From positions 558,001-622,000 of the forward strand of contig JADZAS010000013.1 in assembly GCA_020852515.1 (NCBI GenBank): a DNA stretch of 64,000 nt, given 5' to 3'. A program made the translations under genes and the position numbers. Below the pieces are notes generated by a model. It was not told the origin of the DNA. It ran no database searches and saw only the letters and a program-made list of their open reading frames with translations. Source of the stretch: Phycisphaerales bacterium (GTDB lineage: Bacteria; Planctomycetota; Phycisphaerae; Phycisphaerales; UBA5793). Shown one piece after another: positions 29,545 through 38,302 of the stretch (position 1 is its first letter; every line of letters begins with the position of its first letter).

Positions 29545-30471
29545 TCAGGCCGGGCTGCCCTGATCAGGCGTCTGGACCGGGGCCTTGGCCGGCCCGGCCG
29601 ACCGCTTCGCCGGCGCTGCCTGCGCCACCGCAAGCACCTGGCGATCGGGGATCAGCACGCCGCCGCTGACAGTGAATCGAAGCGCTTCCTCCACGGTAAT
29701 GTTCAGTTCGCAGATCTCGCTGCGCGGCAGAGTGATGGTGTAGCCCGTAAATGGCGTGGGCGAACTCGGGATGAAGACGGTGACGAGCTCGCCTGGCTGG
29801 GCTTGGGCCATCGGCGCCATGTCGATCATCGCGGGTCCGGTCAGGAAACCCAGCGACCAGATGCCTTTGCGCGGATACTCGACGATGACGACCCGGTTGA
29901 ACTCGACCTTCGTCTCGCCGAGCATGAAATCGACGAGTTGCTTGACGTACGGGTACACCTGCTTGAAGATGGGAACGCTCGAGACGATGCGCTCCAGCCG
30001 GGCGGCGATGCGCCGGCCGACGAACCCGCCGAACACGCGGCCGGCGAGATAGAACAGCAGCACGGCCACGATCAGGCCGATGGCATTGAGCCAGATGTGC
30101 TGGTCCCACCACGTCTTGAGGTCGTTGCGACGGACCTCCGCCTTGAGCGCCTCGCCTTCGAGCCGGGGCAGCTTCTGCACGTTGCGGCGATCGATCTCCG
30201 CCTGGACCTCTTCATCCGTAACGTGGTACCACGCCGGATAGTGAGCCGCCGCCCAGGCCGGATCGTCGCCCGGCCCGCGGATGATCAGCGGCGTGGTCTT
30301 GATGATCGCCAGGCGCGTGACCGAGTTGATCGGCTCGGCGATGCGGGTGCTGACGAACTGGTAGGCGTAAACGACGATCCAGATGGTGAGCACGGATGGG
30401 AGCAGAATCGCCAGCCCACGCAGGAAGAACACCTTGAAATCGCTCGAGAACGATCGTTTGGGCGACTTCAT
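29545..30471 (-). CDS. DUF502 membrane protein with inter-helix insertion
   Basis: 308 aa from ATG 30471 (MKSPKRSFSSDFKVFFLRG); an upstream ATG at 30516 adds 15 unlikely residues. The first helix is LAILLPSVLTIWIVVYAYQF and the second is WLNAIGLIVAVLLFYLAGRVFGG. The DUF502 core follows: ERIVSSVPIFKQVYPYVKQL, then YPRKGIWSLGFLTG, VFIPSSPTPFTGYTITLPR. DUF502 proteins are usually ~200 aa. Here about 75 extra hydrophilic residues sit between the two helices, and an Ala/Pro-rich tail is added. Function of the family is unknown. Confidence 0.85.
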   Translation of the reverse strand: MKSPKRSFSSDFKVFFLRGLAILLPSVLTIWIVVYAYQFVSTRIAEPINSVTRLAIIKTTPLIIRGPGDDPAWAAAHYPAWYHVTDEEVQAEIDRRNVQKLPRLEGEALKAEVRRNDLKTWWDQHIWLNAIGLIVAVLLFYLAGRVFGGFVGRRIAARLERIVSSVPIFKQVYPYVKQLVDFMLGETKVEFNRVVIVEYPRKGIWSLGFLTGPAMIDMAPMAQAQPGELVTVFIPSSPTPFTGYTITLPRSEICELNITVEEALRFTVSGGVLIPDRQVLAVAQAAPAKRSAGPAKAPVQTPDQGSPA

Positions 30472-30562
30472 CGTCGTCAGCAGGCCCCCTGGTGCGGACG
30501 CCGCGCAGGCGCCCATGCCACGACAAGTGTAGGAGAGCGGCCTGAACCTTCAATGCAGCCGC

Positions 30563-31429
30563 TCAGGACGCGAGCGCATCGTCGCAAAAACGCAGCACCG
30601 TGACGAGAAAGTCGCGCAGTTGCGGCGATGGCTCGCCATTTATTGGGAATGGGTTGGGCGTGTTGAACACGTGATCGCCGTCCTGGATCAGTCCCAGCCG
30701 GTGCTCGACTGCGTCATCCGCCATGGCGGCGATCTCCGAGGCGTCGCGCGGCGGGACGGTGGGGTCGGCCGTGCCGTGCACGACCAGCAGCGGGCATTCG
30801 ATGGCCCGCACGTGGCGCGCGATATCGTGCCCCGCCGGGTCTGCCTCCTGCTCATCAAGGAACGCCCGGCCGATGCGCAGGTCCTGGCCTGTGCGGCCGC
30901 TCTTGACGGCCAGATAGCCGCGCTCGAGGATCTCGCGCCTCTGCGACTCGGCGAATCGCCACGGCCGGCTCGGCGCCGAGGCGGAGATGACCGCCGCCGG
31001 CAGCGGCTCGCGATGCTCGAGATACCGTCGCCCGGCCGCAAGCAGCACGCCGACGCCGCCGCGGCTGTGGCCCATGAGCACCAGCGGCCGGTTCGCGCCC
31101 TCCAGCGTGCCGTCGCGCACGGCGTCGATCACGGCGTCGATGTCGATGACGTTGTTGTTCCACGTGCCGAGTTCGAACAGGTCCGGCCGCTCGAAGGTCG
31201 CGAAATTGTTCGTGATGCCCGAGGTGGTGAGATTGAAGCGGTGCGCGAGAAAGCCGGCCCGGGCGAACTGATCGGCGACGAACGGGAACAGGCCGTAGTC
31301 CTTGTACCCCATGAAGCCGTGCACGAGCAGCACCACTCCGCGCGCAAAGTCCACGTCTGGGACGTGCGTGTTGCCGTAAATCGGCAGGTCGCGCCAGCCG
31401 GAAATGGTCCAGTCGTTTATCGCGGGCAT
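30563..31429 (-). CDS. Alpha/beta hydrolase
   Basis: 288 aa, cytoplasmic. The nucleophile elbow is MGHSRGGVGV, the acid is in VHGTADPTVP and the catalytic His in DGDHVFNTPN. The oxyanion region is LVHGFMGYKDYG. The HGFMG...DYGLFP opening and NNFATFERPDLFE segment suggest an esterase/peptidase of the dienelactone-hydrolase-like group. Substrate unknown. It overlaps nothing and lies 19 bases from the mqnP stop, in the same direction, so the two are probably co-transcribed. Confidence 0.85.
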   Translation of the reverse strand: MPAINDWTISGWRDLPIYGNTHVPDVDFARGVVLLVHGFMGYKDYGLFPFVADQFARAGFLAHRFNLTTSGITNNFATFERPDLFELGTWNNNVIDIDAVIDAVRDGTLEGANRPLVLMGHSRGGVGVLLAAGRRYLEHREPLPAAVISASAPSRPWRFAESQRREILERGYLAVKSGRTGQDLRIGRAFLDEQEADPAGHDIARHVRAIECPLLVVHGTADPTVPPRDASEIAAMADDAVEHRLGLIQDGDHVFNTPNPFPINGEPSPQLRDFLVTVLRFCDDALAS

Positions 31430-31448
31430 GTTGCAGGATAGGCGAGCG

Positions 31449-32387
31449 TCAGTGCATCACCACACTGGCGATTCCCAACGCGCCAACGAGGCAACTGATC
31501 ACGCCGTTTAGCGTGAAGAAGGCGAGTTGGATGCGGCCCGTCGCGCCCCCGGCCGTCACCGCGTGCTCGACGATGAGCAGCACGACGACCACGGCGACAC
31601 CGATGGCAAACAGCGAGCCGAAGCGTGGATCAATGACGACGATCGCCGTGAGCGAACCGGCGCTGATTGCGTGCAGCAGCCTGCTGATCCACAGCGCCGG
31701 CCCGACGCCGAGGCGACTAGGCAGGCTGTGCAGCCGCTGCTGCCGATCGACCTGCACATCCTGCAGGGCGTAGACGACGTCAAAGCCGGCCACCCAGCAG
31801 AGCACGTTCAGACTCAGCAACCACAGCGCCGGCTGGGCCGCGAGAGCCGCAGGCTCGATGGCCAGCGCGGCGGCGAGCGGCGAGATCGCCAGCGACGAAC
31901 CCAAAAAGACATGGCACATCCACGTCCATCGCTTCATCCAGCCGTACGAGCCAATCCACGCAAGCACGGGGATTGACAGCACCGTCGGCCACCAGTTGTC
32001 AAACACGAAGCCGAATGCGACGCAGCAGACGATGAACACGCCCGCCGACCAGAGCAGCGCCATGCGCGCGTGGCGCAGCGCCACGCGGCCGCTGGGCAGC
32101 GCCCGCCCGCTGGTGCGCGGGTTGAGCGCGTCGATGTCGCGATCGATGATGCGGTTGGCGAGCATGGCGAACGTGCGGGCGCTGACCATGCAGACGACAA
32201 TCAACGCCATCTGCCCGGCAAAGCGGGACCAGGCGCCGCCCGCCGGCCGGGCCATGAATGCGGCGAGCAGCGCAAAGGGCAGAGCGAAAAGACTGTGGCT
32301 GAGTTTGATATCTGCCGCCAGCGCCTTGAGCGACGCACCCGGACCCGGGGAATCGGCAAGCGAGGTGGCTGGAGCCGCGGAAGCCAT
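31449..32387 (-). CDS. mqnP: UbiA-family prenyltransferase, probable MqnP
   Basis: 312 aa, about eight or nine membrane helices. The first Asp-rich Mg-diphosphate site is ANRIIDRDIDALNPRT and the second YALQDVQVDRQQRLHSLPS. The phrase KLSHSLFALPFALLAA and the FDVVYALQDVQVD...LHSLPSRLG block match the UbiA-like enzymes annotated as MqnP in futalosine-pathway genomes, which prenylate the naphthoate ring. 4-hydroxybenzoate prenyltransferase is the alternative. It is divergent from the phenolic-lipid-type operon (52-base gap), so I cannot exclude that it prenylates a product of that operon. Confidence 0.85.
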   Translation of the reverse strand: MASAAPATSLADSPGPGASLKALAADIKLSHSLFALPFALLAAFMARPAGGAWSRFAGQMALIVVCMVSARTFAMLANRIIDRDIDALNPRTSGRALPSGRVALRHARMALLWSAGVFIVCCVAFGFVFDNWWPTVLSIPVLAWIGSYGWMKRWTWMCHVFLGSSLAISPLAAALAIEPAALAAQPALWLLSLNVLCWVAGFDVVYALQDVQVDRQQRLHSLPSRLGVGPALWISRLLHAISAGSLTAIVVIDPRFGSLFAIGVAVVVVLLIVEHAVTAGGATGRIQLAFFTLNGVISCLVGALGIASVVMH

Positions 32388-32439
32388 CGCTTGAATCGTA
32401 GCCCATGAGCGCCGCGCCGCCGTTCACCTACCATCGGAG

Positions 32440-33168
32440 GTGAGCACGCTCGCGCCCAATCTGCGGCAGCGGCATCGCGAGCCGGAGTGGATGGACCAGC
32501 CGGATCTCGATCCGTCGCTGCACGATCGGGCTCTCACGGCGCTGGCGCGACTGAACCGCTGGGCCGGCAGCGCGCGGATCGTCTGGCCGGCGATCCGAAG
32601 CGTTGCAAGAAGCATGCCCGACGAGACCTGCCGCGTGCTCGACATCGCCACCGGCGCCGCAGACGTGCCCCTCGCCCTGTCGGAACGCGCCGCCGGCGCC
32701 GATCTCGACGTCCAGTTCACCGCGATCGATGTCAGCGCGCACGCCATAGCGCACGGCCGAAAGCGCGCCGACGCGTCCGGCGAGACGATCGATTTTCGCC
32801 GCTGCGATGTGCTGCGCGACCCATGGCCCGCGGGAGAGTTCGACGTCGTCATGTGCTCGCTTTTCCTGCACCACCTCGACGAGGCGCAGGCGATTCAACT
32901 GCTCGAGATGATGCACGCGGCGGCGCGGCGGCTGGTGGTCGTCAGCGATCTGCGGCGCTGCTCGTGCGGCCTGTGGCTCACGCAGATCGCAGCACACGCG
33001 CTCACGCGCTGCCCCGTCGTGCGCGCCGACGGGCCGCGATCGGTGCGCGCCGCGTTCACGATTGATGAAGCCGCTCAACTGGCCCGGCAGGCCGGGTGGA
33101 AGGGCGCCCAGGCGCAGCGGGCCTGGCCGTTTCGATTCCTGCTTACCTGCAAGAAGGACGAGCAATGA
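32440..33168 (+). CDS. SAM-dependent methyltransferase of a type III PKS operon (SrsB-like)
   Basis: 242 aa class I methyltransferase. SAM motif I is VLDIATGAADVPLAL, the acidic post-I site is FTAIDVSAHAI, and motif IV is FDVVMCSLFLHHLDE. The start is uncertain. GTG 32440 keeps the RQRHREPEWMDQPDLD segment that similar enzymes have before the Rossmann fold, but its ribosome site (GGAGG) overlaps it; ATG 32491 with GGAG upstream is the alternative. Its stop overlaps the start of the flavoprotein gene. In Streptomyces srsABC a methyltransferase acts on the alkylresorcinol made by the type III PKS; the same role is likely here. Confidence 0.82.
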   Translation: MSTLAPNLRQRHREPEWMDQPDLDPSLHDRALTALARLNRWAGSARIVWPAIRSVARSMPDETCRVLDIATGAADVPLALSERAAGADLDVQFTAIDVSAHAIAHGRKRADASGETIDFRRCDVLRDPWPAGEFDVVMCSLFLHHLDEAQAIQLLEMMHAAARRLVVVSDLRRCSCGLWLTQIAAHALTRCPVVRADGPRSVRAAFTIDEAAQLARQAGWKGAQAQRAWPFRFLLTCKKDEQ

Positions 33169-34391
33169 TGCCCGGCGCGATCGAAGGAAGCATCACGGCG
33201 GAAGACGCAGCCCGATCGACCTGGGATGCGATCATCATCGGCGCCGGGCCGGCCGGGTGCGTGACGGCAACGCTGCTCGCCCGCGGCGGGTTTGACGTGC
33301 TGCTCGTCGATCGAGCGGCGTTTCCTCGCGACAAGACGTGCGGGTGCTGCGTCGCCGCGTCCGCCATAGCCGCACTGTCGAGGCTCGATCTTGAGCAGGT
33401 GCTGGACCGCTGTCACGCCGCGCCGATGGATCGCTTCGATCTGCGCTCGGCGGACCAGGCCCTCGAGGCGCCGCTCCCGCCCGGGCGCGTGCTGTCGCGG
33501 CGGCAATTCGACGCGGCGCTGGTTGACGAGTCGTTGTCCGCAGGGGCAGCATTTCTGCCGCACTGCCTCGCAAGCACTGCCGATTCGGAAGAGTCGTATC
33601 GCCACGTGCGGCTGACTGCAGATGGAAACAATGTCGATGCGAAGGCGAGACTCGTGATCGCCGCGGGAGGGCTCGGCTTCTCCTTCGACGTCGACCCGCG
33701 ACATGCCCGCGCGCGCAGTCGCCCCTGGCGCCGCTCGCGACTGGGCGCTGCGACCCTGGTTTCAGCACACGGTATCGACCTGCCGCACGGCACGGTGCGC
33801 ATGCTGGTGGGCAGCCGCGGCTACGTCGGGATGGCGCGAATCGAGGACGGTCGTATCGCCATCGCCGGCGCGCTTGACCCGACGCGGGTGCGCACGTGCG
33901 GCGGACTGGCGGCGGCCGCACTGGAAGTGTTCGAGCAATGCGCGCACGCGCCTCCCGATGATCTCGCGGCAGCGCACTGGATGGGCGCGCCTGAACTGAC
34001 CCGGCGCCCGCGGCGCATCGCCGGGCAGCGCGTGCTGGCCGTCGGCGATGCAGCCGGCTTCGTCGAGCCGTTTACGGGTGAAGGCATCGCCTGGGCCATC
34101 GAAAGCGCGTCGGCCGCCGCCGGGCTGGCCGCAGAGTTTCTCGCTCGCAGCCAGGCGCCGTGGAGCCAGACCCTGGAATCGCGGTGGTCGCGAGCGCACG
34201 CTGCGCTCCTCGCCGCGCGGCAGGTGCGCTGCCGCGTCATCGCCGAAGCGCTGCGTCATCGCCTGGTGCAGTCGGGCTGCATGCGGCTCGGCCGGGCGCT
34301 GCCTGCACTGTCGCGGTTCATTGTCAACCGCTTGCACGCCCCGATGCCGGCGATGGGAAACAGCAATCGGCTGGCGCGAGGCGGCACGTGA
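33165..34391 (+). CDS. FAD-dependent oxidoreductase of the geranylgeranyl-reductase/hydroxylase type (SrsC-like)
   Basis: 408 aa. The FAD dinucleotide site is WDAIIIGAGPAGCVTATLLA. FPRDKTCGC follows, a hallmark of the geranylgeranyl reductase group. The second FAD motif is VLAVGDAAGFVEPFTGEGI. The start ATG 33165 overlaps the methyltransferase stop (ATGA) and has AAGAAGGA upstream; the next codon is also ATG. Its own stop overlaps the PKS start (GTGA). In a polyketide operon it probably hydroxylates the aromatic ring to a quinol or quinone; double-bond reduction of a lipid chain is the alternative. Confidence 0.85.
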   Translation: MMPGAIEGSITAEDAARSTWDAIIIGAGPAGCVTATLLARGGFDVLLVDRAAFPRDKTCGCCVAASAIAALSRLDLEQVLDRCHAAPMDRFDLRSADQALEAPLPPGRVLSRRQFDAALVDESLSAGAAFLPHCLASTADSEESYRHVRLTADGNNVDAKARLVIAAGGLGFSFDVDPRHARARSRPWRRSRLGAATLVSAHGIDLPHGTVRMLVGSRGYVGMARIEDGRIAIAGALDPTRVRTCGGLAAAALEVFEQCAHAPPDDLAAAHWMGAPELTRRPRRIAGQRVLAVGDAAGFVEPFTGEGIAWAIESASAAAGLAAEFLARSQAPWSQTLESRWSRAHAALLAARQVRCRVIAEALRHRLVQSGCMRLGRALPALSRFIVNRLHAPMPAMGNSNRLARGGT

Positions 34392-35527
34392 CTCCGCGCC
34401 TGACGGGCATCGGGCTGGCCACGCCCCCGGGCGGGCTCGACCAAGCCGAGGCGCTGCGCCTCGCCGAGCAGTGCTGCGCCGCCTCGTCTGATGAAGCCGA
34501 TCGCCTGCGGCGCCTTTTTGAGCACTGCGGCGTGCAGAGGCGCCAGTTCGTCGTCGCGCCCGAGCTGGCGCAGACGGAGAGCGCGATGCGCCGCAACGGC
34601 CACGGCGCCAGTCAGACGGATGAACCCGTGGTGCCGTTCTTCCCGCCGCGACTCCATGACGAAGATCTCGGGCCGAGCACCGCCCAGCGCCTGGCCGTGT
34701 ATGACCTCTGGGCGAGCCGACTGGCGGGCCAGGCCGCGGCGGCGGCGCTGGCGCAGGCCGGCTGTGCCGCGGCGCGCATCACGCACCTGATCACCGTCTC
34801 GTGCACCGGCATGCATGCGCCTGGCGTGGACATCGCGCTCATCGACGAGCTCGATCTTCCCCGGAGCGTCAGGCGCGCCAACATCGGCTTCATGGGATGC
34901 CACGCGGCGATCAACGCCCTGCGCCTCGCGGCCGATGCCTGCCGGGTCCAGACCGACTCGGTCGTGCTGGTGGTGTGCGTTGAACTGTGCAGCGTGCACT
35001 TTCAGTATCGCGGCGATGGCGACCGCCTGCTGGCCAACGCGCTCTTTGCCGACGGCGCCGCTGCGGCGGTGGTGTCGAATGACCCTTCGCGCCCGGGTCA
35101 GTCGCCGCTCGCGATGGGCGACTTCGCATCGGTCGTCGTGCCGGATTCGCGCGAGTGCATGTCGTGGAGCATCGGCGATCACGGCTTTGAGATGCGACTG
35201 TCGCTCGATGTGCCGGCGCGGATTCGCGAATGCGCGAAGCCTTGGATGGAGCAGTGGCTGGCGCGGCGGGGCCTGGCGATCAGCGACGTGGGATCGTGGG
35301 CGGTGCATCCCGGCGGGCCGCGCATCCTTGACGCCTTCGCGGCCGCGCTGGACCTGCCCCCGGCGGCGCTGCAGGCCTCGCGCGATGTGCTGGGGCGGTT
35401 GGGCAACATGTCTTCGCCGACGGTGCTGTTCATACTCGATGAGCTGTTGCGCCGCCGGGCGCCGCGGCCGGCCGTGGCGATCGCGTTCGGCCCGGGTCTG
35501 ACGATCGAAGCGGCCCTGCTGGAGTAG
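34388..35527 (+). CDS. Type III polyketide synthase (chalcone/alkylresorcinol synthase family)
   Basis: 379 aa from GTG 34388, which overlaps the previous stop. The full catalytic triad is visible: C171 in IGFMGCHAAINAL, H307 in AVHPGGPRIL and N340 in RLGNMSSPT. THLITVSCTGMHAPGVD and FADGAAAAVVS are also typical. These enzymes extend an acyl-CoA starter with malonyl-CoA and cyclise it to alkylresorcinols or alkylpyrones. With the coupled methyltransferase and flavoprotein, a methylated and oxidised phenolic lipid is the best guess. It acts in the cytoplasm, with the product likely going to a membrane. Confidence 0.93.
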   Translation: MTPRLTGIGLATPPGGLDQAEALRLAEQCCAASSDEADRLRRLFEHCGVQRRQFVVAPELAQTESAMRRNGHGASQTDEPVVPFFPPRLHDEDLGPSTAQRLAVYDLWASRLAGQAAAAALAQAGCAAARITHLITVSCTGMHAPGVDIALIDELDLPRSVRRANIGFMGCHAAINALRLAADACRVQTDSVVLVVCVELCSVHFQYRGDGDRLLANALFADGAAAAVVSNDPSRPGQSPLAMGDFASVVVPDSRECMSWSIGDHGFEMRLSLDVPARIRECAKPWMEQWLARRGLAISDVGSWAVHPGGPRILDAFAAALDLPPAALQASRDVLGRLGNMSSPTVLFILDELLRRRAPRPAVAIAFGPGLTIEAALLE

Positions 35528-35641
35528 GGTTGGAGTCGGAGCCGGTTGCACGCCGGCGCTTGTCTTCGCAGAGCCTTCGGGGCGCGGCCAGACGGTTGTG
35601 ATTTGCTTCGCCAGGCGCACCGAGACCACATATCCTTTCGC

Positions 35642-36619
35642 ATGAGCAGCACGCCAATCAGCGATTTCATCCGAACCCACTACCGCCACTTCAACGCCGC
35701 GGCCCTCGTCGATGCAGCCGAGGCGTATCGAAAGCACCTCGACGGCGGCGGCAGGATGTTCGTCACGCTCGCCGGGGCGATGAGCACGGCCGAACTGGGC
35801 GTGTCCCTGGCGGAGATGATCCGCCAGGACAAGGTGCACGGAATCTGCTGCACAGGGGCCAACCTCGAAGAGGACATCTTCAATCTCGTGGCGCACGAGC
35901 ACTACGTCCGCATCCCCCACTACCGCCAGCTCACCCCGGCCGACGAGCAGAGGCTGCTCGAGAAGCACCTCAATCGAGTCACCGACACGTGCATTCCTGA
36001 AGAGGAAGCGATCCGCCGGCTTGAAGGCGCGGTGCTCGATCACTGGCTGAAGTCGGACAAGGCTGGGCGACGGATGTTCCCGCACGAGTTCTTTTTCGAG
36101 GTGCTGCTCAGCGGCGCGCTCGAAGAGCACTACCAGATCGACCCGAAGGATTCGTGGCTGCTGGCGGCAGCGCAAAAGAACCTGCCCGTCTTCGTGCCCG
36201 GCTGGGAAGACTCGACGCTTGGCAACATCTTCGCCTCGCACGTCATCACCGGCGAGATCAAGAACTCGACGACGATGCGCGGCGGCATCGACTACATGAT
36301 CGAACTGGCGAAGTGGTACACCGAGCTGACGGGCAAGCACTCGCTGGGCTTCTTCCAGATCGGCGGAGGCATCGCGGGCGACTTTCCCATCTGCGTCGTG
36401 CCGATGCTCCACCAGGATCTCGGCCGCACCGGCGTGCCGCTGTGGGGCTACTTCTGCCAGATCAGCGATTCAACGACGAGTTACGGCTCGTACAGCGGCG
36501 CCGTGCCCAACGAAAAAATCACCTGGGGCAAACTCGCCGAAAAAACGCCCAAGTTCGTCATCGAGTCCGACGCAACCATCGTCGCGCCGCTCATCTTCGC
36601 GTACGTCCTGGGGTGGTGA
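35642..36619 (+). CDS. Deoxyhypusine synthase-like protein
   Basis: 325 aa. Deoxyhypusine synthase fold: TLAGAMSTAELGVSLAEMIR, ICCTGANLEEDIFNLVAH, VFVPGWEDSTLGN, GGIDYMIELAKWY, IGGGIAGDFPI and the catalytic-type lysine K297 in EKITWGKLAEKTPKF. The eukaryotic and archaeal enzyme moves an aminobutyl group from spermidine (NAD-dependent) to eIF5A. Bacteria lack that target, and homologues are thought to act on small polyamines (for example to homospermidine). No polyamine gene is adjacent. It follows the polyketide synthase by 114 bases in the same direction, probably with its own promoter. Confidence 0.88.
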   Translation: MSSTPISDFIRTHYRHFNAAALVDAAEAYRKHLDGGGRMFVTLAGAMSTAELGVSLAEMIRQDKVHGICCTGANLEEDIFNLVAHEHYVRIPHYRQLTPADEQRLLEKHLNRVTDTCIPEEEAIRRLEGAVLDHWLKSDKAGRRMFPHEFFFEVLLSGALEEHYQIDPKDSWLLAAAQKNLPVFVPGWEDSTLGNIFASHVITGEIKNSTTMRGGIDYMIELAKWYTELTGKHSLGFFQIGGGIAGDFPICVVPMLHQDLGRTGVPLWGYFCQISDSTTSYGSYSGAVPNEKITWGKLAEKTPKFVIESDATIVAPLIFAYVLGW

Positions 36620-36637
36620 GCCGCTTGCGGCTTCGCG

Positions 36638-37153
36638 TCACGCAGCGCACTTCATCGCGCGGTCAAAATCGCGCAGCAGTTCGAGCGGCAGGCGCTGGCG
36701 GCGCTGGATGTCGCCGAGCATCTTGCGCAGCACGTGCGGCTTCCAGAGCAGTGCCTCATGCACGAGCGGCAACTGCTCGAAGCGGAACCAGCGGAGATCG
36801 CGAATCTCGCGCCCGTCGAAGCGCGGCCGGCCGCCGACGATCGAGGCGCTGAAGCAGAACCGGGCCCGCGGGCGCCCTGAATTGCCAGTGTATGAGTAGA
36901 CGCCGACGAAGCCGTCAATCTCGACCTCAAGCCCCGTCTCTTCGAGCGTCTCGCGAATCGCAGCCCGGGCAAGCGTCTCGCCCGCGTCCAGCCGGCCGCC
37001 GGGCAGCGTCCAGCAGCCCGCCGACGGGCCGCGCCCCTGCTGGACGAGCAGGATGTGGTCGTGGCGGACGATCGCAGCGCACGCCGTGATCTTGCGATCG
37101 CTGCGCAGGCGCGGAACGGAAACAGCGGTGGCGCGGAGGCTGGTCTGGGTCAT
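36638..37153 (-). CDS. Nudix hydrolase
   Basis: 171 aa. The Nudix box is complete: GGRLDAGETLARAAIRETLE followed by ETGLEV. The preceding WTLPGG is also standard. ATG 37153 has GGAG seven bases upstream; a TTG at 37174 is less likely. Nudix enzymes hydrolyse nucleoside diphosphates linked to another group, such as NDP-sugars, ADP-ribose or oxidised dNTPs; the preference cannot be read from sequence. It is convergent with the deoxyhypusine synthase-like gene, 18 bases apart. Confidence 0.88.
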   Translation of the reverse strand: MTQTSLRATAVSVPRLRSDRKITACAAIVRHDHILLVQQGRGPSAGCWTLPGGRLDAGETLARAAIRETLEETGLEVEIDGFVGVYSYTGNSGRPRARFCFSASIVGGRPRFDGREIRDLRWFRFEQLPLVHEALLWKPHVLRKMLGDIQRRQRLPLELLRDFDRAMKCAA

Positions 37154-37270
37154 GTTCACTCCGAGGTTCGGCAATGATGCCGTAGCCGTGTTTCCTCGGC
37201 GCTTCGGATGAGTGAGTTGAGCGCGAGCATCGCGCGCGAGGCGACGCTGGGGCGCAAGACCTGCGCGGCG

Positions 37271-38227
37271 TCAGCCGGCGATGATGAGTTTGAGCACCGC
37301 CATGCGAATCGCCACGCCGTGCGTCACCTGGCGCAGGATGATCGAGCGCGGCCCGTCGGCGACTTCGCTGTCGAGTTCGAGGCCGCGATTGATCGGCCCG
37401 GGGTGCATGACCACGGCATGCTCAGGGAGCAGGCGCGTGCGCCGCTCGGTGAGCGCGTAGCCGTCGCGATATTCCTGGATGGAGGCAAACGCCTGGCCGC
37501 CGAGACGCTCGAACTGCACGCGCAGCATCATCACCACATCCACCTGAGGCAGCACGGTCTCGAGATCGTGCGCCACTTCCACGCCCAGCGTGCTCAGCGA
37601 CGCCGGGGCCAGTGCCGGCGGGCCGACGACGATCACGTGTGCTCCGAGCGTGCGCAGGCCGAAGATGTTGGACCGCACCACGCGTGAATTGATGATGTCG
37701 CCGACGATGGCGATGCGCCTTCCCGCGAGGTCCGGCCCGAAGTGGCGCTGGAGGGTGAAGATGTCGAGCAGGCCCTGGGTGGGGTGCTCGTGGCGGCCGT
37801 CGCCGGCGTTGATCACGCCGCAGTCGACGTTGTCGGCGATGTTGACGGGTACGCCCGCGCTGGAGTGGCGCACGACGATCGCGTCCACGCCCATGGCTTC
37901 GATGTTGCGCGCCGTATCGACCTCGGTCTCGCCCTTGCTGGTGCTCGAACCTTCGCCGCTGACCTGGATCACGTCAGCCGAGAGGAGTTGAGCCGCGCGG
38001 GTGAAACTGTTGCGCGTGCGGGTGGAGTCTTCAAAGAAGATGTTGGCGACGCAGCGGTGGAGCAGGTCATCGGACTTGCGGCCCGGCTCCATCACCAGCG
38101 GCAGGTAGCGCTCCGCCGTGGCGAAAACCTGCTGCATCTCCTCGGCCGCGACGCCTTCAAGCGACAGCAGATGGCGGCGGGTCCAGGATGAGGCCGGCGG
38201 GGCAGCGGGCGCAGTCGCCTGTTTCAT
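37271..38227 (-). CDS. pyrB: Aspartate carbamoyltransferase catalytic subunit
   Basis: 318 aa. It joins carbamoyl phosphate and aspartate in pyrimidine synthesis. The carbamoyl-phosphate site is FFEDSTRTRNSF (residues 64-75). HPTQGLLD and VMHPGPINRGLE are the other family marks, and RHSSAGVP is in place. No pyrC or pyrR gene is adjacent here, and there is no pyrI. Start ATG 38227. Confidence 0.95.
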   Translation of the reverse strand: MKQATAPAAPPASSWTRRHLLSLEGVAAEEMQQVFATAERYLPLVMEPGRKSDDLLHRCVANIFFEDSTRTRNSFTRAAQLLSADVIQVSGEGSSTSKGETEVDTARNIEAMGVDAIVVRHSSAGVPVNIADNVDCGVINAGDGRHEHPTQGLLDIFTLQRHFGPDLAGRRIAIVGDIINSRVVRSNIFGLRTLGAHVIVVGPPALAPASLSTLGVEVAHDLETVLPQVDVVMMLRVQFERLGGQAFASIQEYRDGYALTERRTRLLPEHAVVMHPGPINRGLELDSEVADGPRSIILRQVTHGVAIRMAVLKLIIAG

Positions 38228-38302
38228 GCGGGGAAGTGTAGGGAGCGGAAATGTGGCCGAGCAACGATCCGGGGCGGCGCGGAGCCGGGTCGCAGTGGTC
38301 TC

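Noticed and set aside
34256-36412. 718-codon minus-strand frame opposite the PKS and the deoxyhypusine synthase-like gene
   Set aside because: Mirror of two well-supported genes; composition typical of a shadow frame.
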